A stretch of DNA of 37,954 nt, from contig JAJPIP010000042.1 of the NCBI GenBank assembly GCA_021324655.1, positions 1-37,954 on the forward strand. Direction: 5' to 3'. A program made the translations under genes and the position numbers. Below the pieces are notes generated by a model that was not told the origin of the DNA, did not search any database, and saw nothing but the letters and a program-made list of their open reading frames with translations. Each line of letters begins with the position of its first letter. Within the stretch, counting starts at the first letter, position 1. The DNA is from Pseudomonadota bacterium. GTDB taxonomy: Bacteria > Chloroflexota > UBA5177. Shown in pieces: positions 23,574 through 30,677 of this stretch.

Positions 23574-24585
23574 GGCTCAAGACTCACACCGCACCACTCA
23601 GATCCGATACCCTCTCATCCCGGAAGTCCTCTCCGGACAGACGGCCGACGTGTATTTCGTCCGCACGGCGGAGGTCTTGCGCACGCTCAATCGGAATCCT
23701 CGCGTCGGCATGGAAATCTTTCCGGGTCAGCCCGGGATCGCGTCTGGCACCGATCAGGTTCTCCAGTTGCTGGACAGTGTCGGTTACCGCGGTGAGGTGT
23801 GGGCATTGTCGGATGGAGAGGAGGTCCGCAAAGGAGAGGCCGCGGTCGAGATGTATGGGCCGTACCTCGACTTTGGCGTCTACGAAACCGCGATCCTCGG
23901 TATCCTCGCATCCTGCACCGGATGGGCAACCGCGGCACGCCGAGTCGTGGAAGCCGCGGGGGAGACGCCGGTGATTTCATTCGGTGCGCGCCATATCCAC
24001 CCGAATGTGGCCGGGATCATGGACGCCGCGGCCGTCGTGGGGGGATGCGTCGCGTGCTCGACCCCGCTGGGCGCGGCGCTCTCCGGAACAACACCGTCCG
24101 GCACCATGTCGCATGCCTTCATTCTGATCGTCGGCGACACGGTGGAGGCGGCGGAAGCGTTCAATCAGGTCATGCCGCCCGATGTTCCGCGCGTCGTGCT
24201 CGTCGATACGTTTCAAGACGAAGCGGTCGAAAGCGTGCGGGTGGCGGAGGCGCTTGGTCCGGCTTTACAGGGGGTACGACTGGATACGGCGAGCGAACGC
24301 GGCGGCGTTACTCCTGGGCTCGTCAAGGAGGTTCGGACCCGACTCGACATGGCGGGCTTCACGAGAGTCGAGATCTTTGTCAGTGGTGGTGTGACGCCGG
24401 AGCGCATCCGGCGGTTCAAGGAGGAGGAGGCTCCCGTTGACGGCTATGGAGTCGGGAGTTACATCACGGCAGCGCCTCCCATCGACTACACTGCCGACAT
24501 CCGAGAGATCGAGGGGCGCTCCGTGGCCAAGTTGGGCCGCATCCCCGGAATGCAACGCAATCCGCGTCTCCGGCGGAGGCGCTAG
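23536..24585 (+). CDS. pncB: Nicotinate phosphoribosyltransferase (short, archaeal-type)
   Basis: 349 residues from ATG 23536; the first 25 residues are encoded within the inverted repeat and look unlike the family, so the functional start may be later. From 'YPLIPEVLSGQTADVYFVRT' on it matches the NAPRTase family. 'GMEIFPGQPGIASG', 'VISFGARHIHP' and 'CSTPLGAALSGTTPSGTMSHAF' (in part) line the active site, with the His expected to carry phosphate in 'ARHIHP'. 'VLVDTFQDE', 'VRLDTASERGG' and 'VSGGVTPERI' bind phosphoribosyl pyrophosphate. It makes nicotinate mononucleotide from nicotinate, an NAD salvage step. The short length resembles archaeal-type enzymes. It overlaps the convergent TrkA-like gene by 4 bp. 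Confidence 0.92.
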   Translation: MGEQPEAHASELTAQDSHRTTQIRYPLIPEVLSGQTADVYFVRTAEVLRTLNRNPRVGMEIFPGQPGIASGTDQVLQLLDSVGYRGEVWALSDGEEVRKGEAAVEMYGPYLDFGVYETAILGILASCTGWATAARRVVEAAGETPVISFGARHIHPNVAGIMDAAAVVGGCVACSTPLGAALSGTTPSGTMSHAFILIVGDTVEAAEAFNQVMPPDVPRVVLVDTFQDEAVESVRVAEALGPALQGVRLDTASERGGVTPGLVKEVRTRLDMAGFTRVEIFVSGGVTPERIRRFKEEEAPVDGYGVGSYITAAPPIDYTADIREIEGRSVAKLGRIPGMQRNPRLRRRR

Positions 24586-25001
24586 GCGCTCGCGACCGCT
24601 TCTTTTTCCCCGATCATGTCGAGGATCGCCTGCGTTCCCTGCGTCGTCCGGCAGTCGACGATGATGCCGAGTCCCTCGAAGATACGGGCCCGATTCGGAT
24701 CCTTGACGCGGCACACCACTCTGGGAACGCTGAAAACCTTGTACGCGATCTCGCTCGCCATGATGTTGCGGTTGTCCCCGCTGGTCGCGGCGACAAAGAC
24801 ATCGGCGGATTCGATACCCGCCTCGCGCAGCACATCCTGATCGATCGCGTTGCCCACGATCGTCTGACCGGCAAAATCGTCCGGGATTCTGTCCAGCGCC
24901 TGCTCATTCCAGTCGATCACCGTCACGTCTTGCCCCGCCCGTGACAGCATTCCAGCCAGGCGTGACCCGGTTCGTCCCGAGCCCATGATGATCACGCGCA
25001 C
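24582..25001 (-). CDS. Stand-alone TrkA-N (RCK) NAD-binding protein
   Basis: 139 residues from GTG 25001, 3 bp after the stop of the upstream 89-residue gene. A single Rossmann fold: 'IIMGSGRTGSRLA' glycine motif, 'VTVIDWNEQAL' with the acidic residue for the adenine ribose, 'VGNAIDQDVLREAGIESADVF', and 'RVKDPNRARIFEGLGI'. This is the gating N-terminal half of TrkA/KtrA, which bind NAD or nucleotides and control a potassium channel or transporter. The usual C-terminal TrkA-C domain is missing, and no TrkH/KtrB or ion channel is adjacent, so its partner must be elsewhere. Confidence 0.88.
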   Translation of the reverse strand: MRVIIMGSGRTGSRLAGMLSRAGQDVTVIDWNEQALDRIPDDFAGQTIVGNAIDQDVLREAGIESADVFVAATSGDNRNIMASEIAYKVFSVPRVVCRVKDPNRARIFEGLGIIVDCRTTQGTQAILDMIGEKEAVASA

Positions 25002-25004
25002 CGA

Positions 25005-25274
25005 TTACTCGCAGAGTCGCTGACGGTAATTGAAGAGCTGGAGATCGACATCCTTCTGTGCCTGACGCGCCTGGAGGTATGCCTGGAAGTAACGCTCGTA
25101 CTGGTACCCCCCGGACTCTCCGTTGTGCTCCATATCCCGCAGCAACGTGACCCACTGCTCGGTGGCCCGGCTCAAACTCTCGTGCTTTTCGTAAAGGCGA
25201 TGCTCGATGGCCGTGCGTGACGATCGTGAACGAAACAGACGTCGCAGCGGGGCTGGGTTATGCCACAGCGCCAT
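25005..25274 (-). CDS. Unknown 89-residue protein upstream of the TrkA-like gene
   Basis: ATG 25274 with GAGAAGG 2 nt upstream; the stop is 3 bp before the TrkA-like start, so the two are one operon. The sequence is charged and aromatic without a membrane helix. It is likely helical throughout: a basic start ('LRRLFRSRSSRTAIEHRL') is followed by long amphipathic segments ('EKHESLSRATEQWVTLLRDM', 'QAYLQARQAQKDVDLQLFNYRQRL', in part). No family is recognised. A small helical partner of the nucleotide-binding protein is possible from position alone. Confidence 0.65.
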   Translation of the reverse strand: MALWHNPAPLRRLFRSRSSRTAIEHRLYEKHESLSRATEQWVTLLRDMEHNGESGGYQYERYFQAYLQARQAQKDVDLQLFNYRQRLCE

Positions 25275-25285
25275 ACCTTCTCAGG

Positions 25286-25660
25286 CTAGCAAGGTTCGTT
25301 GCTGGGTCGCAGAGTGTCGCGGGCCTGGAAGGCTGAGAACTGGACGTTCGCACGGTCTCGGTCACCGGCCACCATAACCGGAGGGGTGCCCTCGGCACGC
25401 TTGGTCATAAACTCGGCCACGTTATTGACCTCGCCTCTCGCTAGACGAAGAGTGAAGTCCAGCAAGCAGTCATTGCACAACTTGTACGAGCCGTACACAG
25501 ATGCGCCCCGGGGCGACTTCTCTTCCCCACAGCTGTCGCAGGCCATGGGACGGCCGAGGTCGATGCCGCGATCTACCTGGTCATCCGCCAGGCTACGCAC
25601 GACCGCTGTAATGCGCTCGACGGCTTGCGGTGTCAGTTCGTGCTGCTGGTCTCGGGCCAA
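25286..25660 (-). CDS. Unknown protein with a CxxC...CxxC zinc-binding pattern
   Basis: About 124 residues if started at TTG 25660 (GGGGGCGG upstream). The frame is open to GTG 25702, but a strong extended -10 sits inside that longer version, so the shorter start is preferred; it is not certain. The core 'MACDSCGEEKSPRGASVYG' and 'YKLCNDCLLDFTLRLARG' has two CxxC pairs 20-25 residues apart, giving one treble-clef or ribbon zinc site. The N-terminal helix contains 'AVERITAVVRSLADDQ'. The C-terminus is polar. No named family is recognised. It lies 11 bp upstream of the 89-residue gene and may share its transcript. Confidence 0.65.
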   Translation of the reverse strand: MARDQQHELTPQAVERITAVVRSLADDQVDRGIDLGRPMACDSCGEEKSPRGASVYGSYKLCNDCLLDFTLRLARGEVNNVAEFMTKRAEGTPPVMVAGDRDRANVQFSAFQARDTLRPSNEPC

Positions 25661-25692
25661 AAGGCCGCCCCCTTCATGGCGATTGGTGGCCC

Positions 25693-25701
25693 AGTATACC
25701 A
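25693..25701 (-). promoter_or_regulatory. Extended -10 (TGG-TATACT) for the CxxC gene at 25286-25660
   Basis: Minus-strand TGGTATACT. The start would be near 25686. It is divergent from the plus-strand extended -10 at 25732-25740, 30 bp away. Confidence 0.5.
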
Positions 25702-25731
25702 CCGTACTTCAGCCGGGGAGCATTAGTTGCG

Positions 25732-25740
25732 TGATAAACT
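25732..25740 (+). promoter_or_regulatory. Extended -10 (TGA-TAAACT) for the lipoprotein gene
   Basis: Plus-strand TGATAAACT with a start near 25747 and a leader of about 28 nt containing GGAAAGGA. No clear -35. Confidence 0.45.
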
Positions 25741-25774
25741 TAACCGATCGACACGGCGGCGGAAAGGACACTTT

Positions 25775-26338
25775 ATGCGCTTCTTCCTGCTGCTGACCCT
25801 TGTCGTTGCGCTGGCCGGCTGTTCCGGAAGCGCGTCCTCGTCACCCACCCCGGTGCCGACGCGCGTGGCGTCGGTCCGTAGCACGCCAACTCCGCATCCG
25901 ACCGCGATCGCTCTCGATGCTCGCTACCTCGCTTTTGTTCACCGCGTTTGCACGGATCTGGCGGCTCGTAACGCGGCTGCCGTGGCCGCCTTGCTCATGA
26001 GATACCAATACAACAGCGGATTGCGCTGGGGACTGATCGGGGATGGGGAAGGTCACACGACGTCCCCGAGTGTTCTCGGCACATGGCTTGCCCATAGCCG
26101 AGTGCGATGCATTTCTCTGACTCCGGACAACGTCGGGCATGGCGCGGTCCTCACGTCGGGATGGTCTCTGCCCTCAGGCTCGGTCGTCACCCAGACCGCG
26201 CAGCCTAGCTGGGCCATCGTTGAGTTCGACATGATTGGCGGCGCGTGGAAAATCAATGACTGGACGTTCGGCTCTCCGACGATACTGCAGCAGGCGATCC
26301 ACGTGAATACCCCCGCCGTCGTCCCCTACCGTGCATGA
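25775..26338 (+). CDS. Lipoprotein of unknown function
   Basis: 187 residues from ATG 25775, with GGAAAGGA 6-7 nt upstream; the open frame further up is not used. A lipoprotein signal is clear: 'RFFLLLTLVVALAGC' with lipobox LAGC and the modified Cys16. A Ser/Thr/Pro linker (17-45) leads to a folded domain of about 140 residues. That domain has two Cys ('RVCTDLAARNA' and 'RVRCISLTP') that may form a disulfide, and ends with 'IVEFDMIGGAWKINDWTFG'. The layout recalls NTF2-like extracytoplasmic domains, but I do not assign one. Its stop overlaps the start of the glycosyltransferase gene (ATGATG), so the two are translated together. Confidence 0.8.
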   Translation: MRFFLLLTLVVALAGCSGSASSSPTPVPTRVASVRSTPTPHPTAIALDARYLAFVHRVCTDLAARNAAAVAALLMRYQYNSGLRWGLIGDGEGHTTSPSVLGTWLAHSRVRCISLTPDNVGHGAVLTSGWSLPSGSVVTQTAQPSWAIVEFDMIGGAWKINDWTFGSPTILQQAIHVNTPAVVPYRA

Positions 26339-27570
26339 TGCGCGTCGCCCTCTTCTCACTCCATAGTTCGCCACTGGCCGATGTCGGTCAGGGAAACGCG
26401 GGCGGCATGAACGTGTACGTGCGCCGGCTGGCTATCGGTCTGGCGGCGCAAGGGATCGACGTGGACATGTTCACGCGGCGAACCGATCTCCGCAGTCCGG
26501 ACGTCATCGATTTGCCGGCAGGGCCGCGACTCATCCAGCTACGGGCCGGCCCCGCTCGGCAGGTGCCCAAGAGTGTCCTGCCGCTGCATATCCCGGCCAT
26601 GGTGGAAGACTTCCGCCGGTTCCAGCGGGACGAAGGCATCCGGTACGACGTGATCCACAGCCACTATTGGCTCTCAGGACTGGCCGCGGTACGTGCCCGT
26701 GAGGGTGATACCCCGATCGTGCATATGTTCCATACCCTTTCCAGGGTCAAGGAGTTCTACACCGGCCGGCCCGATCCGACGGATTCGGCACTGCGGGCGG
26801 ACGGCGAGCGCTGCGTCGTAGCGGCGGCCGATGCCATTGTCGGGTCGATCGACGTGGAGAGAGAACAGATAGAGCGCCTGTACGGCCGCGCGCCGGCACG
26901 ATACGAGATCATCCCACCGGGTGTGGACCTGAGTCATTTTCGTCCACATGATCCGGCCTTCAGCCGGCGGGTGCTGGGGCTCAAGGGCGACCGCATTATC
27001 CTTTTCGTGGGGAGACTGGATCGCATCAAAGGCGTCGATTTGCTCCTGCAGGCGATCGCGGAGATTGCTCCGGTGAGTGCCGAGGATATCCGGGCGGTCA
27101 TCCTCGGGCATGATGAAGGGGCTCGTCGCGCGCTCGGCGCCTACCAGCGGTTGGCGCACAAGCTCGGAATCGAAAAGTACGTCGATTTTCGGGGCGTCAT
27201 CCCGCAGACCGAACTGCCACTGTACTACTCGGCCGCTGATGTCCTCGCCATGCCGTCTGCGTACGAGTCGTTCGGGATGGCTGCCGCGGAGTCAATGGCG
27301 TGCGAAACGCCGGTTGTTGGATTCCGTGTCGGCGGCCTGGCCGCCCTGATTGAGGGAGGTCGGACCGGCTTCCTGGCCGCTCCCGGCGATCACCGGGACT
27401 ACGTCACGCGGCTGCACGCAGCGCTGTGGCACGATGACCTGCCGGCCATGGGACGAGCGGCTCGCCGAGCCGTCAGTGGTTTCGACTGGGACGCGGTCAC
27501 GGAGCGGACGGTTGACCTCTACCGCGACCTGTTACGGAGCCGGATTCCACTGCGCGTCTCCAGCCGCTAG
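26335..27570 (+). CDS. GT4 glycosyltransferase, MshA-like
   Basis: 411 residues from ATG 26335 (ATGA overlap with the lipoprotein stop). The N-terminus 'VALFSLHSSPLADVGQGNAGG' (in part) followed by 'MNVYVRRLAIGLAAQGIDVD' is very close to MshA (UDP-GlcNAc:inositol-phosphate glycosyltransferase of mycothiol synthesis) and to sucrose-phosphate-synthase-like enzymes. 'HSHYWLSG' and 'ILFVGRLDRIKGVDLLLQAI' are GT-B nucleotide-sugar features, and 'ESFGMAAAESMACETP' is the E-x7-E motif of retaining GT4 enzymes. No mshB, mshC or mshD genes are nearby, so mycothiol synthesis cannot be claimed. The acceptor could be inositol phosphate, a sugar phosphate or a lipid. Confidence 0.85.
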   Translation: MMRVALFSLHSSPLADVGQGNAGGMNVYVRRLAIGLAAQGIDVDMFTRRTDLRSPDVIDLPAGPRLIQLRAGPARQVPKSVLPLHIPAMVEDFRRFQRDEGIRYDVIHSHYWLSGLAAVRAREGDTPIVHMFHTLSRVKEFYTGRPDPTDSALRADGERCVVAAADAIVGSIDVEREQIERLYGRAPARYEIIPPGVDLSHFRPHDPAFSRRVLGLKGDRIILFVGRLDRIKGVDLLLQAIAEIAPVSAEDIRAVILGHDEGARRALGAYQRLAHKLGIEKYVDFRGVIPQTELPLYYSAADVLAMPSAYESFGMAAAESMACETPVVGFRVGGLAALIEGGRTGFLAAPGDHRDYVTRLHAALWHDDLPAMGRAARRAVSGFDWDAVTERTVDLYRDLLRSRIPLRVSSR

Positions 27571-27585
27571 CGTCCGATTCGCCCC

Positions 27586-28488
27586 TTACGCGTTTGCCCG
27601 CATAGCGAGAGAGCCGGCCTCGACCCGGTTCCGCAGCACTCCGATGCCCTCAATCTCCGACTCAAGGATGTCGCCCGGCCGCAGGAACTCCTGCGGCTCG
27701 CGGGCGTAGCCGACGCCGGGTGGGGTTCCCGTCGCGATGATCTGACCGGGTTCCAGCGTCATGACGCGGGACAGGTCGGCAATAATGGCCCCGACATCGA
27801 AGATCATGTCGGCGGTGGTGGCCTCCTGTTTGATCTCGCCATTCACCCGGCTGCGGATGACCAGGCGCGACGGATCGATCTCATCCGACGTGACGAGCGC
27901 CGGGCCGCTCGGGCACGATCCGTTCAAGCTCTTTCCGTAGAAGAATTGGCCCCCGCGCCCATACTGCAGGTCTCGAGCGGAGACGTCGTTGACGACCATG
28001 TACCCAAAGACGTAGTGAAGGGCGTCTCGTGCCTCGACGCCTTCCGCCCGCCGTCCGATGACGACGGCCAGTTCAACCTCCCAGTCGATCTGCGTCGAGA
28101 CGGCCGCATCGTACGGAATAGGATCGTTGGGACCAATGACGGTGGTGACCGCCTTGCTGAAGTACGTCGGACCGGTCACCTCGCCCGCTCGGGCGCGGGC
28201 CATTTCGGCCGCGTGTCCCGTATAGTTGCGTCCGAGGCAGATGACGTTCGCGTCGGGACGCGGGATCGGCGCCGTCACCACGACCTCGTCACAGGGCACT
28301 CCGCGGCTGCGTTTCCCTGAATCGACAAGTGCGGCCGCGTTGCCCCGCCGGATGAGATCGAGGAGGTCGGCCGGCGGCTGCGTGCCTGCCATCCGTGCCG
28401 CTTTCTGGATGTCGATCACGGTGTCGCCGTCCAGCGCTCCGAGACGCAGCACCGCTGAATCTCCATGCCGAAATGTGATCAGCCTCAC
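27586..28488 (-). CDS. Fumarylacetoacetate hydrolase family protein
   Basis: 300 residues from GTG 28488 with GGGAGGTGG 5 nt upstream. An N-terminal cap domain (to about 75) is followed by the FAH fold: 'NVICLGRNYTGHAAEM', 'GPTYFSKAVTTVIGPND', the metal ligands in 'DWEVELAVVIGR', 'GYMVVNDVSARDLQ' and 'IIATGTPPGVGY'. Family members cleave or decarboxylate acyl-pyruvates and 2-oxo acids (fumarylacetoacetase, acylpyruvase, oxaloacetate decarboxylase, HpcE-type isomerase) with a divalent metal. The exact substrate cannot be set from sequence. No aromatic-catabolism cluster is next to it. Confidence 0.9.
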   Translation of the reverse strand: MRLITFRHGDSAVLRLGALDGDTVIDIQKAARMAGTQPPADLLDLIRRGNAAALVDSGKRSRGVPCDEVVVTAPIPRPDANVICLGRNYTGHAAEMARARAGEVTGPTYFSKAVTTVIGPNDPIPYDAAVSTQIDWEVELAVVIGRRAEGVEARDALHYVFGYMVVNDVSARDLQYGRGGQFFYGKSLNGSCPSGPALVTSDEIDPSRLVIRSRVNGEIKQEATTADMIFDVGAIIADLSRVMTLEPGQIIATGTPPGVGYAREPQEFLRPGDILESEIEGIGVLRNRVEAGSLAMRANA

Positions 28489-28517
28489 CGATTCCACCTC
28501 CCAGACCAGTCCTGCTT

Positions 28518-28547
28518 CCAGAGTAGCCGCCGGTGCAGGTACTCTGG
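28518..28547. promoter_or_regulatory. 8-bp dyad in the divergent promoter region (possible operator)
   Basis: CCAGAGTA (28518-28525) and TACTCTGG (28540-28547) are perfect inverted copies 14 bp apart, between the FAH gene (minus) and the small Cys gene (plus). Each arm contains TACTCT, a -10-like box pointing to its own gene, so the symmetry could serve a dimeric regulator or simply two similar -10 boxes. Confidence 0.4.
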
Positions 28548-28561
28548 CGGGAGGAGGGGAC

Positions 28562-28774
28562 ATGATGGCAGAAGTGCTGACACGGTTTGACTGCTCTCAT
28601 GAGCAGCGATTTGACGTGTCCATTGAGGACGACGTGCGTATCCCGGATCGAGCCCGTGGCCTCGGCAAGTGTCCGGCCTGCCGGGGTGGAGGCCAGTGGT
28701 TTCCGGTAGCCGGAGTCGTTCCTGACCCGGACGGCCATCTGACGATCGATTCGATCATGATTATGCCGGCGTAA
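28562..28774 (+). CDS. Small Cys/His protein, unknown
   Basis: 70 residues from ATG 28562 (or the next codon, 28565) with GGAGGAGGGG just upstream. The sequence starts MMAEVLTRFDCSHEQRFDV; Cys11/His13 and Cys37/Cys40 ('GKCPACRGGG') could hold one zinc. The C-terminus 'DGHLTIDSIMIMP' looks like a final strand. No family is recognised. The strong ribosome-binding site, divergent position from the FAH gene and Cys/His pattern support a real gene. It ends 26 bp before the -10 box of typA. Confidence 0.65.
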   Translation: MMAEVLTRFDCSHEQRFDVSIEDDVRIPDRARGLGKCPACRGGGQWFPVAGVVPDPDGHLTIDSIMIMPA

Positions 28775-28799
28775 CACCCCAAAAACCGCGCCAATACGC

Positions 28800-28805
28800 T
28801 ATACT
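28800..28805 (+). promoter_or_regulatory. -10 box TATACT, probable typA promoter
   Basis: TATACT with a start expected near 28812, about 57 nt before the typA ATG. It lies upstream of the hairpin at 28831-28850, so typA transcripts would carry that hairpin in the leader. No convincing -35. Confidence 0.45.
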
Positions 28806-28830
28806 TTTGGTAGTACGGCTCCAGCATACG

Positions 28831-28855
28831 GACAGCCCGCACGGGCTGTCTTTTT
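28831..28855 (+). terminator. Intrinsic terminator/attenuator hairpin before typA
   Basis: Perfect 8-bp stem GACAGCCC (28831-28838) and GGGCTGTC (28843-28850) with loop GCAC, then five T (28851-28855). It is 57 bp after the small Cys gene and 14 bp before the typA ATG. It may end the upstream transcript, or act as a leader attenuator if TATACT at 28800 is the typA promoter. Confidence 0.85.
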
Positions 28856-28868
28856 CTATGAGATACAC

Positions 28869-30677
28869 ATGACCACACGAGACGACATTCGCAACGTTGC
28901 CATCATCGCGCACGTCGACCATGGTAAGACCACGTTGGTTGACGGCATGTTGAAGCAGAGCAACGTTTTCCGCCAACCCGATCAAGCCGGATCGCTCATT
29001 CTCGACTCCAACGATCTCGAGCGCGAGAAGGGCATCACGATTCTCGCCAAGAACACGGCCATCCGCTATGGGGACGTGAAGATCAATATCATCGACACGC
29101 CCGGTCACGCCGACTTCGGTGGTGAGGTGGAGCGTGTGCTCAATCTGGCGGATGGCTGTCTCCTTCTCGTGGATGCCGCCGAAGGGCCGATGCCGCAGAC
29201 TCGCTTTGTCCTCAAGAAGGCACTCGAGATCGGCCTGCGCCCAATTGTCGTCATCAATAAGATCGACCGTCCCAATGCGCGCATCGACGAGGTGCTGGCG
29301 CGGACGCAGGATCTCTTCCTGGAGCTTGCCACCGAGCCCGAGCAACTCGACTTTCCAGTCATCTATACGATTGCCAAGCAGGGGCAGGCCATGACGGATC
29401 CCGCCTCGCCACGTGCCGATCTGAAGGTGCTCTTCGACACGATCGTCGACACCGTGCCTGCGCCCTCCGTCGCGTCCGGAGCCCTGCAGATGTTGGTCAC
29501 CACGCTCGGGTACGACTCGTATCAGGGCCGCATCGCCATCGGGCGCATCTTCCGCGGCTCCGTTCGCCCCGGGCAGAGCGTGGCCGTCATCGGCCGCCAC
29601 GGCACCGTCCGCCAGTCGAAAGTTGTGGCGGTTTACAGCTTTGAAGGCTTGCAGCGAGTTCCCGTGGAGTCCGCTGAAGCGGGTGACATCGTCGCGCTGA
29701 CCGGCATCGAGGATGCTGCGATTGGAGAAACGGTCGCAGCCGCCGAGCAACCTGACGCCTTGCCTGGCATCGAAGTGGAGGAACCGACCGTCAAGATGAC
29801 GATCGGCGTCAATACGTCACCGTTCGCCGGCCGCGAAGGCACGATGGGTACCTCCCGGCAGTTGCGGGAGCGCTTGACGCGTGAGCTGGAAACCAATGTC
29901 GCGCTGCGGGTGGAGGAGACGGGCCGCGCGGACACCTTTCTCGTCTCCGGCCGAGGCGAACTCCACCTGGCGATTCTCGTCGAGACCATGCGGCGCGAAG
30001 GGTATGAGTTTGAGGTCTCCCGGCCCGAGGTCATCACGCGGGAGGTCGATGGTCAGACTCTGGAACCGTTTGAAGAGCTGGTGATCGACACGGTCGAAGA
30101 GAATGTTGGGTTCGTTACCCAGGCCATGGCGGCCCGCAAGGGGCAGATGACCAATATGGTGACGACCGAGACCGGAGAGACCCGGATGGAGTTCACGATT
30201 CCCACCAGGGGCCTCATCGGCTTCCGCAACGAGTTTCTGACGGCGACGCGCGGCAACGGTATCATGAGCTCGCTCTTTCTGGGATACCGGCCCTGTGCTG
30301 GGGAGATCGTCAGCTACCGCAACGGTGCCCTCGTCGCGCTGGAAGAAGGACAGGCCGTGTCCTATGGATTGGCCAATGCCCAGGAGCGAGGTCTCACCTT
30401 TGTCGAGCCGGGCACACCCGTATACGGCGGAATGATCGTGGGCCTGAACTCGCGGCAGGAGGACATCGTCATCAACGTGTGCAAGGACAAGAAGAAGACG
30501 AACGTACGCTCCTCCACGGCCGATATCCTGGTGCGCCTCACACCGGCGACGATTCTCTCCCTGGAGCAGTCCCTCGACTTTATCGGCGACGACGAGCTGC
30601 TCGAGGTCACTCCGGAGAGCTTACGCCTGCGTAAAGCCGTTCTGAGCCATGACCTCAGAGGCAAGAGGCGCCGCTAA
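28869..30677 (+). CDS. typA: Ribosome-associated GTPase TypA/BipA
   Basis: 602 residues from ATG 28869 (weak GAG upstream). Translation-factor GTPase motifs: G1 'AHVDHGKTTLVD', G2/switch 'EREKGITILAKNTAI', G3 'DTPGHADFGGEV', G4 'NKIDRPNAR'. A beta-barrel domain 2, EF-G-like domains III and V, and the BipA-specific C-terminal domain ('GLIGFRNEFLTATRGNGIMS', 'KKKTNVRSSTADILVRLTP', 'IGDDELLEVTP') follow at full length. TypA binds the ribosome at the EF-G site and supports 50S assembly and translation under cold and other stress. Its end overlaps the stop of the opposing acyl-CoA ligase gene by 4 bp. Confidence 0.97.
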   Translation: MTTRDDIRNVAIIAHVDHGKTTLVDGMLKQSNVFRQPDQAGSLILDSNDLEREKGITILAKNTAIRYGDVKINIIDTPGHADFGGEVERVLNLADGCLLLVDAAEGPMPQTRFVLKKALEIGLRPIVVINKIDRPNARIDEVLARTQDLFLELATEPEQLDFPVIYTIAKQGQAMTDPASPRADLKVLFDTIVDTVPAPSVASGALQMLVTTLGYDSYQGRIAIGRIFRGSVRPGQSVAVIGRHGTVRQSKVVAVYSFEGLQRVPVESAEAGDIVALTGIEDAAIGETVAAAEQPDALPGIEVEEPTVKMTIGVNTSPFAGREGTMGTSRQLRERLTRELETNVALRVEETGRADTFLVSGRGELHLAILVETMRREGYEFEVSRPEVITREVDGQTLEPFEELVIDTVEENVGFVTQAMAARKGQMTNMVTTETGETRMEFTIPTRGLIGFRNEFLTATRGNGIMSSLFLGYRPCAGEIVSYRNGALVALEEGQAVSYGLANAQERGLTFVEPGTPVYGGMIVGLNSRQEDIVINVCKDKKKTNVRSSTADILVRLTPATILSLEQSLDFIGDDELLEVTPESLRLRKAVLSHDLRGKRRR

